Shown here piece by piece: positions 23,871 through 31,708 of a stretch of DNA of 40,702 nt. The notes beneath the pieces are model-generated. The model was given only the letters and a program-made list of their open reading frames with translations. It was not told where the DNA came from and searched no databases. The DNA comes from Collinsella aerofaciens. GTDB lineage: Bacteria; Actinomycetota; Coriobacteriia; Coriobacteriales; Coriobacteriaceae. The position numbers and the translations under genes were made by a program. The DNA lies in the NCBI GenBank assembly GCA_905213325.1, contig CAJMHW010000018.1:1-40702 (forward strand). Reading direction: 5' to 3'. Every line of letters begins with the position of its first letter. Position 1 is the first letter of the stretch.

Positions 23871-26800
23871 ATGGCGAACACCCAGAACTATATTAACCAC
23901 CTGCTGCAGAACACCGGCATTACGCCGGCATGCAGCGAAGAAGAGCGCTTGGCGGCCGAGGATATCGCTCAGATCTTCCGCAACCACGGCTTTGATCCCG
24001 AGGTTCAGGAGTTCAATGCCCCGGCGCCCAGTAGGTTGGCATTTGCCGTTACCGGTATTCTTGCGTTTGCCGGTGCCCTGCTGATGGGCATCGGTGGCGG
24101 TATCGGCTTGGTCGGCACCTTGCTGGCCATTGTCGGCGCCGTTCTTTACGTGCTCGAACGCACAGGGCACCCCGTGGTTTCGCGCCTGGGCAAGACGGGC
24201 GTGAGCCAAAATGTCATCGCCTACCACAAGGCCTCGGGCCCGCTCGCGTCTCCGCGCAACCGCCCGGTGGTCGTTGTCGCACACTACGACTCTCCCCGTG
24301 CTGAGCTGCTCGCCCGCGAGCCCTATGCTTCGTATCGTGCGCTCATCGCCAAGCTGTTGCCCGTTGCCACGGTTGCCCCCGCTGCCGTTGCCATCCTGCG
24401 TATCCTGCCGCTCCCCGGCGCGCTCAAGGTTCTGCTGTGGATTGTCGCGATCCTCGCTTCCCTCGTTGCACTTGCCAACGCGGCAAACATCATCTCTAAC
24501 CGCCACATTCTTCCCTATACGTCCGGCGCGGTGTGCAACAAGTCTTCTGTTGCCGCTATGCTCGGTGTTATGGACAACGTTGCTCCCTTCCAGGGCGAGA
24601 ACGAGTTTCCCGACGATGTTCCGTTCGATACCTATTTTGGGGAGCAGAAACGTCGTGCCGAGGAAATGGCGCGCGCGGCGGCGGAGTATGCCGCGGCCCA
24701 GCAGCAAAACGACTACGGCAACACCATCGAGTACGAAGAGCCTACCTACGCCGAGGACGAGTTCGGTCAGCCGATTGCTCCCGACGCTCAAACCGAGCCC
24801 GAACAGGGCGAGGCTTTTGACGAGCAGATCGAGGGCTTTGAGGGTGCGTCTGCCGACGAGACGCTGATTGGCGCCATCGTGCCCGAGGATCAGAATCAGG
24901 CTGTCCAGGCCGAAGAGTTCAATGACGAGGTTCCCGCTGCTGAGCCGGCGGAGGAGCCTGCCGCGGCCGAGCCCAAGCTCTATCGCAACGCCGCCGGCAA
25001 CATCCGCTTTGGTTCGGATGCCATCCGTGCGCTCGGAATGCTTCCCGAGTCCTGCACGCTCGATTACGAGGAGGGCGAGGAGCCGACGTTTGAGCCCGAG
25101 CCTGCGCCCGTTGTCACTGCGGATGATGAGTCTGCCGCGGTTACCGCTGCCGTTGCCGAGCCCGAGGCGGTGTCTGCGATCGATCCCGCGGCAGGATTGG
25201 ACATTTTGGCTCCCGCCGCGCCGGCGCAAGACGTTGCGGACGAGTCTGACGACGATTACGTTGAACAACCGAGGCGCGTGTCTTACGAGAGCGATACTGA
25301 TTTCTCGGCCGAGATTCCCGCGGCAACGCCGCATGCCGACATTGCATCCGCGTTCTCGTCGATTGGCGCCAGCGCTTCCAACTTCTTTAAGGGTGCGTTT
25401 GCAAAGGGCAAGAAATTTGTCGACGATTTCGAGGAGAAGCGCGCTGCCGCACGCGAGGCTGCCGAGCAGGAGGCTATCGCTCAGCAGCAGGCAGCCGAGG
25501 CGGCACGTGAGCTCGCGGCGCAAGAGTTCGAGCAGAACGAGGCTATGCAGTCCGCGCCCGTCGAAGCCGCCGAAGCTACAACGTCCTTTGAGTCCCAGCA
25601 ACCGGCGTCCGCGGATGTTGTTGAAGCGACGACGTCTTTCGAGGCTCAGCAGCACGTCGATAGCACCATGTCGTTTGATGCCGCGCAGTTCGATTCCACG
25701 ATAACGTTTGAAAAACAGGGCACCGCGATTGCCGAGCCCCCCCTTCCTGTTTCCGATGAGCAGGGCGACGCGGCAGACGATGACGAGCCTGCTGATGCTG
25801 CCGAAATCCAAGATGCCGCCGAGGACGAGCCCGTCGAGGCCAACTCTGACGAAGAGCAATACGCGGCAGCCGAGCAAGATGATTCGACCGAGGTCGAGCA
25901 GGAGGAAGTGCCTACGGTTTCCGAGACTCCCGAGACGGATGAGTCGAGGCCTTATTCCACGCAGATTTTTACCATGCCGACCCCGAGTGGTTCCGGTGCC
26001 ACGGTTGCCAATGTCGCTCCCACCCAGGACGAAACGGTCGATTCCCTTATGGCCCAGATTTCCTCCCAGGCATCGCCGCGCCCGCAGATGAATGTTCCCG
26101 ATCCGGCGTCGGCACCGTCGCCTGCACCTTCCTCGTCTCCGCTGGCTTCGGTCCCCGATCCGTCGCTGCCGTCTATGAAGCAGGCAAACGTTGCGTCTCG
26201 CACGTCGCTGTTCGACCTTCCCGACCCCTCCGCACAGGTCAACGATCCCTTTGCTACTGCCCAGGGCCCCGAACCCACATCGGCACCCGTTGCGCTTCCT
26301 ATGCCCGTTGCGTCGGGCGCACAGCCGATCGAGACCATTTCGGCTCCCGCCCCGGCGGCACCCAAGTCTCGTAAGCGCGGCCTGGGTGGTCTGTTCGGCC
26401 GTAAAAAGAAAAACGAGCAGGACAGCATGAGTGACTGGCTGGGCGTCGAAGACGATTACGATGCCAAGAAGTCCGGTCGCGGTATCGGTTCGTGGGATAA
26501 CTTCGAGGACGATAACGATGGCTGGAAGGGCGGCGCTACGTCTTCCGACGGCGCTTCTCCCGAAGATATGCTCTCGGCTGTCGCCTCTATGGGCGATGAT
26601 GAGCTGCTCGGTCACGATATCTGGTTTGTGGCAACGGGCGCCTCGGATTGTGATGGCGCCGGTATGAAGGCCTTCTTGGCATCGCATCGCGACAAGCTCC
26701 GTGGCGTATTCTTCATCAATCTTGAATCCGTCGGCGCCGGTAGGCTTTCGGTGGTGACGGTCGAGGGCGAACAGCAGCTGCTCAAGGGCGATCGCCGCAT

Positions 26801-27044
26801 CATGAACCTGGTCAGCAAGGTGTGCAAGTCGTTCCATGTCGATTGTGGCGCGCTCGAGATGCCCTATGCCAAGACCGATGCCTATGCCGCGCTCGAGGCG
26901 AGCCGCCGAGCCCTCACCATCGCCGGCGTGGACGGCACGCGTCTGGCTTGCGCTCGTACCGAGGACGACCTGCCCCACAATGTCAACCCGACGAACATTG
27001 CCACGGTATCCGAGGTCGTGACCGAGGTTATCCGCCGTTCGTAG
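23871..27044 (+). CDS. Membrane M28-like peptidase with a roughly 665-residue acidic insertion
   Basis: A 1057-residue protein, starting at ATG 23871 behind GGAG. Residues 1-240 and 909-1057 look like the two halves of an M28 (aminopeptidase Y-type) zinc-peptidase fold: VVVVAHYDS (H138, D140) early, and FFINLESVG (E952), AKTDAYAAL (D1003) and DLPHNVNP (H1036) late. Four hydrophobic segments lie in the N-terminal half (about 56-75, 77-95, 158-180, 185-207). Between the halves is a very acidic, Ala/Pro/Glu-rich, probably disordered stretch with short repeats (ATTSFE, DSTMSF, DSTITF) ending in a basic patch (KSRKRGLGGLFGRKKK). The usual bridging Asp motif GANDN reads GAVCN, and the catalytic EE reads SD, so catalysis may be lost. 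Function unknown. Confidence 0.8.
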   Translation: MANTQNYINHLLQNTGITPACSEEERLAAEDIAQIFRNHGFDPEVQEFNAPAPSRLAFAVTGILAFAGALLMGIGGGIGLVGTLLAIVGAVLYVLERTGHPVVSRLGKTGVSQNVIAYHKASGPLASPRNRPVVVVAHYDSPRAELLAREPYASYRALIAKLLPVATVAPAAVAILRILPLPGALKVLLWIVAILASLVALANAANIISNRHILPYTSGAVCNKSSVAAMLGVMDNVAPFQGENEFPDDVPFDTYFGEQKRRAEEMARAAAEYAAAQQQNDYGNTIEYEEPTYAEDEFGQPIAPDAQTEPEQGEAFDEQIEGFEGASADETLIGAIVPEDQNQAVQAEEFNDEVPAAEPAEEPAAAEPKLYRNAAGNIRFGSDAIRALGMLPESCTLDYEEGEEPTFEPEPAPVVTADDESAAVTAAVAEPEAVSAIDPAAGLDILAPAAPAQDVADESDDDYVEQPRRVSYESDTDFSAEIPAATPHADIASAFSSIGASASNFFKGAFAKGKKFVDDFEEKRAAAREAAEQEAIAQQQAAEAARELAAQEFEQNEAMQSAPVEAAEATTSFESQQPASADVVEATTSFEAQQHVDSTMSFDAAQFDSTITFEKQGTAIAEPPLPVSDEQGDAADDDEPADAAEIQDAAEDEPVEANSDEEQYAAAEQDDSTEVEQEEVPTVSETPETDESRPYSTQIFTMPTPSGSGATVANVAPTQDETVDSLMAQISSQASPRPQMNVPDPASAPSPAPSSSPLASVPDPSLPSMKQANVASRTSLFDLPDPSAQVNDPFATAQGPEPTSAPVALPMPVASGAQPIETISAPAPAAPKSRKRGLGGLFGRKKKNEQDSMSDWLGVEDDYDAKKSGRGIGSWDNFEDDNDGWKGGATSSDGASPEDMLSAVASMGDDELLGHDIWFVATGASDCDGAGMKAFLASHRDKLRGVFFINLESVGAGRLSVVTVEGEQQLLKGDRRIMNLVSKVCKSFHVDCGALEMPYAKTDAYAALEASRRALTIAGVDGTRLACARTEDDLPHNVNPTNIATVSEVVTEVIRRS

Positions 27045-27065
27045 ACGGAGCTCTAAGGAGTCAAC

Positions 27066-27284
27066 GTGTTTTCGTATATTAAGCGCCATTGGCCTGTCTA
27101 CGTGATTTTGACCTTGATTGCCATTGCGTTAGGATTTGGGGCTGCCTACATCGTGGGTGCAAAGGGCTCGACCCCCGCCTCCGCAATCAGCGAAGAGGTG
27201 GAGCAAGAACAGAGTACGGGTGCCGATGGGATTCCTGAGTCCGAGCAGGCAATCGTTGATGGTGGATCTTCGTCTGCAGAGTAG
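27066..27284 (+). CDS. Small single-pass membrane protein after the M28-like gene
   Basis: A 72-residue protein. GTG start behind AAGGAG, 21 bases after the M28-like stop. Residues 9-31 (PVYVILTLIAIALGFGAAYIV) are a membrane segment; the rest is an acidic Ser/Glu-rich tail. I do not recognise a family. The spacing suggests an operon with the M28-like gene, so it may be a partner. Confidence 0.7.
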   Translation: MFSYIKRHWPVYVILTLIAIALGFGAAYIVGAKGSTPASAISEEVEQEQSTGADGIPESEQAIVDGGSSSAE

Positions 27285-27306
27285 ATACGGCGATTTACAT
27301 GATTGA

Positions 27307-27344
27307 AAGCGGGCGAGCCAGGGGACTGGCTCGCCCGCTTTTTC
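27307..27344 (+). terminator. Bidirectional-looking terminator between converging genes
   Basis: A 14-bp stem (AGCGGGCGAGCCAG and its complement) with a GGGA loop and five T on the plus strand. The minus strand also ends with TTT, so it may serve the convergent adhesin gene as well. Confidence 0.9.
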
Positions 27345-27350
27345 ATCGCG

Positions 27351-30300
27351 CTAGCGCTTCTTTGGGATCGACCTAAGGCGAGCGAACCATAGGGCTGCGG
27401 CACCCGAGGTCAGGAGCGCGGTGATGCAAGCGGCGATGGGAACTGATCCTGTTGCCGGTAGGTCCTGCGGTAGGGTACAGCGTTGAATGACGCTGTCCTC
27501 GTCATGTGACTCAAGTTTATCGCCGCCGCCGTTGCGGCAAAGATCGACGCGTGCGCTGTTGGTGAGTGCGGTTTGGGGCGTATAAGCCGACGTCGCCTGC
27601 ATGTGCACGATTGCGCCCCGGGCGTCTGTGCCAAGGATTGCTTTGGCATCGTCAAGATCGTCGTGCTCATCTTTGAGATCATCGCGGTTCCAAGAATCCG
27701 CATCGCTTCGAGTCGTAAAGTCGGCGGCTACCGCACCGTATTCAATTCGAATGCCCGTTACGACGGTATTGGATGCAAGGTCGAGTTCTTTCGCCTCGAG
27801 TGTGGTGGATTCCATGGTTGAGATATTCGCCTTCCAGAGGTGCCAACCGTCGTAATCGACGAGGCGACAGTCCTCACCCAGGCTCTCTTTTACTTCGTCG
27901 GACTCAAGCCAAGGATTTTCGTGCCCATCGTCAAGTGTCGCGTTTGCCGGCTCATCGACGTCTGTCGAGTCCAACGGCGTCGTGCGATACCATACGTTGC
28001 ACAGACCGTTGAGGTCGCCGATGGCGACGGGGGTTTCGATTGAGACGAATCTCGCCGTATCGTCCTCGGCACACTCAAGATCATCGGTAATCGTAAACTC
28101 ATCAACCCAAGTAGCGGAGTCGTTTCGAGCATCGATGGTATAGGAGAAAAGTCCATCCGTATTGGTTTGCGTCGCGGCGCGATTTTTACCATCGCCGTTG
28201 GCCAACAGACCCTTCCCGATAGGTTGGGCAAGCTCCTGACGCTTGTCGACCTGTCCTTTGATCTCGATGGGCGTATCCTTCATCGCGACGGATTGGACTT
28301 CTCCCGTATCCTTTATTTCAAACGTTATCTCCTCGGCAAGGTCATAGGTCCGCGGAGACATCATTTCGCGCAACGAGTAGGTGCCGGGTGCAAGATGTTC
28401 GACGCGGTGCGGCTTGTCGGATGAGGTCCAGGAGTCTATTTCGGTTTTATCGGGACCATATAAGGTGAGCTGTGCGCCTTCCACTTCCTGCTCACCGCTT
28501 GCATCGACCTTGGAGATATCAACCTTGGTGTAATCGTCGGATACGTTAAGCCGTGCTTCTACAACGGGTGTTTTCTGGTCGGCATAAGTAAGGTCGACAA
28601 TATGGGTTGTCCGATCGAGCAAGAAGCCTGCCGGCGCTTGAGTCTCGACAACCTCGTAGCGTGCGGTGCCAGATCCCAGTGGGAGGTTGTCCGCGCGTGC
28701 TTCTCCAGTTTCATCCGTCGTGACGGTCGCGACAGTCTCACCGTCGAGCGCGGCAATGCTACCGTCGGGGCGCACGATATCACCCGAGGCACGGATCTCA
28801 AAGACGGCGCCCGCGAGACTGCTGCCGTCTTTGGCATCGGTTTTAACGATCCTGATGTTTCCGGTCGCGGCGTGGTCATAATACGAGGCGATTGCAACGG
28901 GCGTTAGGTTCATGTCGGCGGGTATGTTTACCTCGATCTCTTCACCGACAAGATAGGGCTCTTTGGCCGAGGTTTCGCGTACATAATAGGTGCCCGGCAC
29001 GAGCGATTCGGGCAGTGTGACGGTCCCGGTCGCGTCAGTCGTAAAGGTGTTCATTACGTTATGTGCTGGATACCAGCAAGTTTGTGAGACAGGTTCGTGA
29101 TTGCTGTCGAGGAGTTGGAAGGTGAATCCGGCTAGGGGAACAGAAGCGCCTGTTTGGGCATCGCGTTTTACAATCTGGAGATGCGTCGACAGAGCGTGGT
29201 TGTCCACGATATATTGAAGCTCGGCGCCGTCGGAAATCTGATTGGCCCCGACGGTCCATTCCCCTGCACGTTTAAAACCCTCGGGGACGGTTTCCGGAAC
29301 CTCGCGAACCGTGTAGCCGGCACGGTCGTATGGGACGGCTCCGTGGACACCGGCGGGTCGCTTGCCTGTGCCGAACCATGCTTCGGGCTGATCTTTGGTG
29401 GAGGCAAAGCCATAGATGTTTGTGGTCAGTGTGCCAACAACCTGCTGAGAGCTGTTGCTGACAACCTCAAAGACAACACCACCCGCCGGCTGCTCCAGGC
29501 CGGATTGGTCGCTATTGCCGTAATCCTTGAATTTGGAAATCTCAAGGTTAAACGCAATGGGGATATCGGAAACGCGAGATTCGATCTCGACCACGCCTGA
29601 ATCGCCGAGCTGGTCGGCTCCAACGGTATAGGTCCAGCTGTCGTTGGATGGCAGGTAGCCCTCGGGGGCTTTTGATTCGTAGATGGTAAAGGTTCCTAAG
29701 GGGACATCGGCGAGAGTGGCCCGACCGCTTTCGTCGGTCGTGAGGATTTGCGCCCATCCAGGGGTTGATTGTGATACGCACGTGAACTCTGCTCCTGCGA
29801 GTGAAGATCCCACCTGGGGGCCGGCATTCGTCGCGGCATCGAGTTTTACGATACGCAGGTTGATGGTGCCGGGCTGTTCATCAATGGCGACCCGCCCGCC
29901 GTCATTCCCCGTGGTAAAGGCAATACGATCGTGGCGGGGGACATAGCCGGCCGGCGCCTTCGTTTCAACTAGGTAGTATGCCGTGTTGGGCAGAAGTGTT
30001 GCTTGCGCTCGACCGTTGCTGTCCATCTTGATGGTGCCGACACGTGCGCCGCTGGCGCTCTCAAAAATATCGAATGTTGCCCCGGTAAACTGATAGGTAT
30101 TGTTTCCGCTGGTAATAACGGTGTTAGCAGACTGCTTTTGGAAGGAAACAGAGACCGCCGGCAGTACATAGAGCATGTCTTGACGTTTGCTGCCGCCCGA
30201 TACGGCCCCTAGATAGCGTCGCGCGCGGTGCGGAGCGGCTTTGATGCTTCCTGATTTTGCGCTGTCGTGGAGCCACCGCGCAGCCGCCACGACTTCATTG

Positions 30301-30782
30301 TCGGCGGTAAAGTGTCCGCTCTTGGTTTTACCCTGAGCGGTCGTGTAGGAGTAGGTGCCGTCGACATGGGTAGTGCCGTTGAGCATCCATACGGCAAGCT
30401 GGGTGGCGGCGCGGGCGCGATCGGGTGAAAGATGGTAACCGCCAAACGACGTGGTGGTGGGATATCCGTGACAAACGATTGCCGCGAACTCGTCGTCGAG
30501 CCACACCCAGCCTTGATCAAAGTTGAGCCATGGGCCGCCCGGTTTGGTGGGGCCGGGGCGCTCCTGGTTCATGCAGTAGGCAATCGAGGTGTCTTGAGCT
30601 TCATACTTGCCGATGAAGAAGGGTCCACAATCATCGCTAATAGTGCGGAAGCCGAGCTGGTCGTAGCCATCGACGGCAAATGCGGCTCCCGGTGCCAGGC
30701 AGCCGAAAAGCAGGAAGAGGAGCAGGAGCAGCGGACCTGTTGCGATTGCGCTGTGGACAGAGTGCGTGGGTGCGTTGGACAT
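27351..30782 (-). CDS. LPXTG surface adhesin with thioester domain and SpaA/Cna_B-type repeats
   Basis: A 1143-residue secreted, wall-anchored protein. Signal peptide about 1-36. Residues about 38-215 match a thioester domain: C70 in AYCMNQ and Q128 in ATQLAVW are the pair expected to form an internal thioester that can bind host proteins covalently. Then come several prealbumin-like (SpaA/Cna_B) repeats, each ending with an E-box such as YYLVETKAPAGY, FTIYESKAPEGY or YEVVETQAPAGF and starting with a lysine segment (IVKLDA, IVKRDA, IVKTDA), consistent with Lys-Asn/Asp isopeptide bonds. The C-terminal region is followed by LPATG at 1108-1112, a membrane segment and RSIPKKR, a sortase signal. 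AAGGAG precedes the ATG. No sortase gene lies in the window. Confidence 0.93.
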   Translation of the reverse strand: MSNAPTHSVHSAIATGPLLLLLFLLFGCLAPGAAFAVDGYDQLGFRTISDDCGPFFIGKYEAQDTSIAYCMNQERPGPTKPGGPWLNFDQGWVWLDDEFAAIVCHGYPTTTSFGGYHLSPDRARAATQLAVWMLNGTTHVDGTYSYTTAQGKTKSGHFTADNEVVAAARWLHDSAKSGSIKAAPHRARRYLGAVSGGSKRQDMLYVLPAVSVSFQKQSANTVITSGNNTYQFTGATFDIFESASGARVGTIKMDSNGRAQATLLPNTAYYLVETKAPAGYVPRHDRIAFTTGNDGGRVAIDEQPGTINLRIVKLDAATNAGPQVGSSLAGAEFTCVSQSTPGWAQILTTDESGRATLADVPLGTFTIYESKAPEGYLPSNDSWTYTVGADQLGDSGVVEIESRVSDIPIAFNLEISKFKDYGNSDQSGLEQPAGGVVFEVVSNSSQQVVGTLTTNIYGFASTKDQPEAWFGTGKRPAGVHGAVPYDRAGYTVREVPETVPEGFKRAGEWTVGANQISDGAELQYIVDNHALSTHLQIVKRDAQTGASVPLAGFTFQLLDSNHEPVSQTCWYPAHNVMNTFTTDATGTVTLPESLVPGTYYVRETSAKEPYLVGEEIEVNIPADMNLTPVAIASYYDHAATGNIRIVKTDAKDGSSLAGAVFEIRASGDIVRPDGSIAALDGETVATVTTDETGEARADNLPLGSGTARYEVVETQAPAGFLLDRTTHIVDLTYADQKTPVVEARLNVSDDYTKVDISKVDASGEQEVEGAQLTLYGPDKTEIDSWTSSDKPHRVEHLAPGTYSLREMMSPRTYDLAEEITFEIKDTGEVQSVAMKDTPIEIKGQVDKRQELAQPIGKGLLANGDGKNRAATQTNTDGLFSYTIDARNDSATWVDEFTITDDLECAEDDTARFVSIETPVAIGDLNGLCNVWYRTTPLDSTDVDEPANATLDDGHENPWLESDEVKESLGEDCRLVDYDGWHLWKANISTMESTTLEAKELDLASNTVVTGIRIEYGAVAADFTTRSDADSWNRDDLKDEHDDLDDAKAILGTDARGAIVHMQATSAYTPQTALTNSARVDLCRNGGGDKLESHDEDSVIQRCTLPQDLPATGSVPIAACITALLTSGAAALWFARLRSIPKKR

Positions 30783-30793
30783 GGCTGCTCCTT

Positions 30794-30834
30794 ATCCCTC
30801 GTGCGTCGCACGGGGAGGCTGCGACGCGTAGGAT
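30794..30834 (-). promoter_or_regulatory. Hairpin in the 5' leader of the adhesin gene
   Basis: On the minus strand an inverted repeat (TGCGTCGCA with TGCGACGCG, plus an outer ATCC(C)T/AGGAT) forms a long stem that ends next to the AAGGAG ribosome-binding site. A further short repeat (TACCC/GGGTA) lies upstream. It could control translation. I do not recognise a known riboswitch. The rest of 30835-31036 shows nothing I can name. Confidence 0.45.
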
Positions 30835-31036
30835 GAGGCTACCCCCGAGGTTCATGCGGGTAAGTACCGGAGCCTGACCAAAAGCTTGCCCAATTCCTGA
30901 CAAATTGAGCTCAAATACAACAATCAAGCAAAAGCGCAGGTAGAAGATAAGGGGAACAGGAAGTCAAAGGTCCTCGTCTCCACAATTGACGCGATTTTCA
31001 AACGAATCTCCACAGCTAAAACAAGCATCGCCACCC

Positions 31037-31066
31037 TTGTATCGAACAAGACAACCGCGTTATACT
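31037..31066 (+). promoter_or_regulatory. Promoter of tRNA-Gly
   Basis: TTGTAT (31037-31042), an 18-base spacer and TATACT (31061-31066), 13 bases before the mature tRNA 5' end. Confidence 0.75.
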
Positions 31067-31079
31067 AGCCAACACACAA

Positions 31080-31154
31080 GCGGGCATCGCCAAGTGGTAA
31101 GGCATCAGCTTCCCAAGCTGACACTCGCGGGTTCGAGTCCCGTTGCCCGCTCCA
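31080..31154 (+). tRNA. tRNA-Gly (anticodon CCC)
   Basis: A full cloverleaf: acceptor GCGGGCA/TGCCCGC, anticodon stem TCAGC/GCTGA around loop TTCCCAA (anticodon CCC), T-arm CGGGTTCGAGTCCCG, discriminator T and encoded CCA. Its 3' end is repeated three times downstream. Confidence 0.97.
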
Positions 31155-31164
31155 TTCGAATTTC

Positions 31165-31197
31165 AGGCACGGTAACGTTTCGTTACCGTGCCTTTTT
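31165..31197 (+). terminator. Terminator of tRNA-Gly
   Basis: A 13-bp perfect stem (AGGCACGGTAACG and its complement) with a TTT loop, ending in five T. Confidence 0.92.
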
Positions 31198-31206
31198 CAA
31201 TAAAGT

Positions 31207-31345
31207 GCCGGGACTCGAACCCGACAGGGTGCGAGCGTTAAATAAACGCGAAGCGTTTATAGCGAGCAGGCAAGGTCGCCGATAGGCGGCCGCAGCCGGT
31301 GCGGATTTGCGAAGCAAATACGCGGACGTCCCGTTGCCCGCTCCA
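31207..31345. repeat. Structured tRNA-tail element, first unit (tRNA-Gly side)
   Basis: It begins with CGGGACTCGAACCCG (31209-31223), an exact inverted copy of the tRNA-Gly T-arm at 31128-31142. The body has strong hairpins built on GCGAAGC, AAACGCGAAGCGTTT and ATTTGCGAAGCAAAT. It ends with GTCCCGTTGCCCGCTCCA (31328-31345), an exact copy of the tRNA 3' end including CCA. The order of blocks matches the element after tRNA-Lys. No convincing gene is present; a minus-strand frame is antisense to the repeats. Confidence 0.8.
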
Positions 31346-31606
31346 CCGAGCGCGGGAGAACTCGGGACGGCCAATTCAACAAAGTTTTCCCCATCGTCTC
31401 CGTGAATCCGAGGAGATCGCCGCAGCCGGTGCGCGTCCGCGACGCGGGCGCGCGGATGTCCCGTTGCCCGCTCCATGGAGCACAGAAGACCTCGGGACGG
31501 CCAATTCAACAAAGTCTTCCCCATCGTCTCCGTGAATCCGAGGAGATCGACCGCAGCCGGTGCGTATTTGCGAAGCAAATGCGCGGACGTCCCCATGCTC
31601 GCTCCA
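31328..31606 (+). repeat. Tandem 130-bp repeats ending in tRNA-Gly 3'-end copies
   Basis: The 18-base tRNA 3' end recurs exactly at 31328-31345 and 31458-31475 and with three mismatches at 31589-31606, intervals of 130 and 131 bp. Each unit contains a 59-base core (31361-31419 and 31491-31549) differing at one position. The core has a TCTCC/GGAGA hairpin and is followed by CCGCAGCCGGTGCG and a variable hairpin. The units end next to purB. I see no gene between 31155 and 31708. Confidence 0.88.
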
Positions 31607-31708
31607 ATTCCAAAATGTTAGGTTAATGCCTGCTGCCCATACTCGCACCTGCGCACGGTACAATGGTTGGGTTACGACCAACGTGCCAATAACCAAAAAG
31701 GAGCCGCT

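Noticed and set aside
23820..27089. A 1089-residue minus-strand frame opposite the M28-like gene
   Set aside because: Arg/Gly/Leu-rich composition without domains, antisense to a gene with clear motifs and a ribosome-binding site.
31183..31596. Minus-strand reading frame of 137 residues downstream of tRNA-Gly, and a longer one to 32515
   Set aside because: It is antisense to the tRNA-tail repeats and to purB, has repeated peptide segments caused by the tandem DNA repeat, and lacks a ribosome-binding site.
31080..31640. CRISPR array
   Set aside because: The repeats are 130 bp apart, end in tRNA sequence and the intervals are not spacer-like; no cas genes are present.
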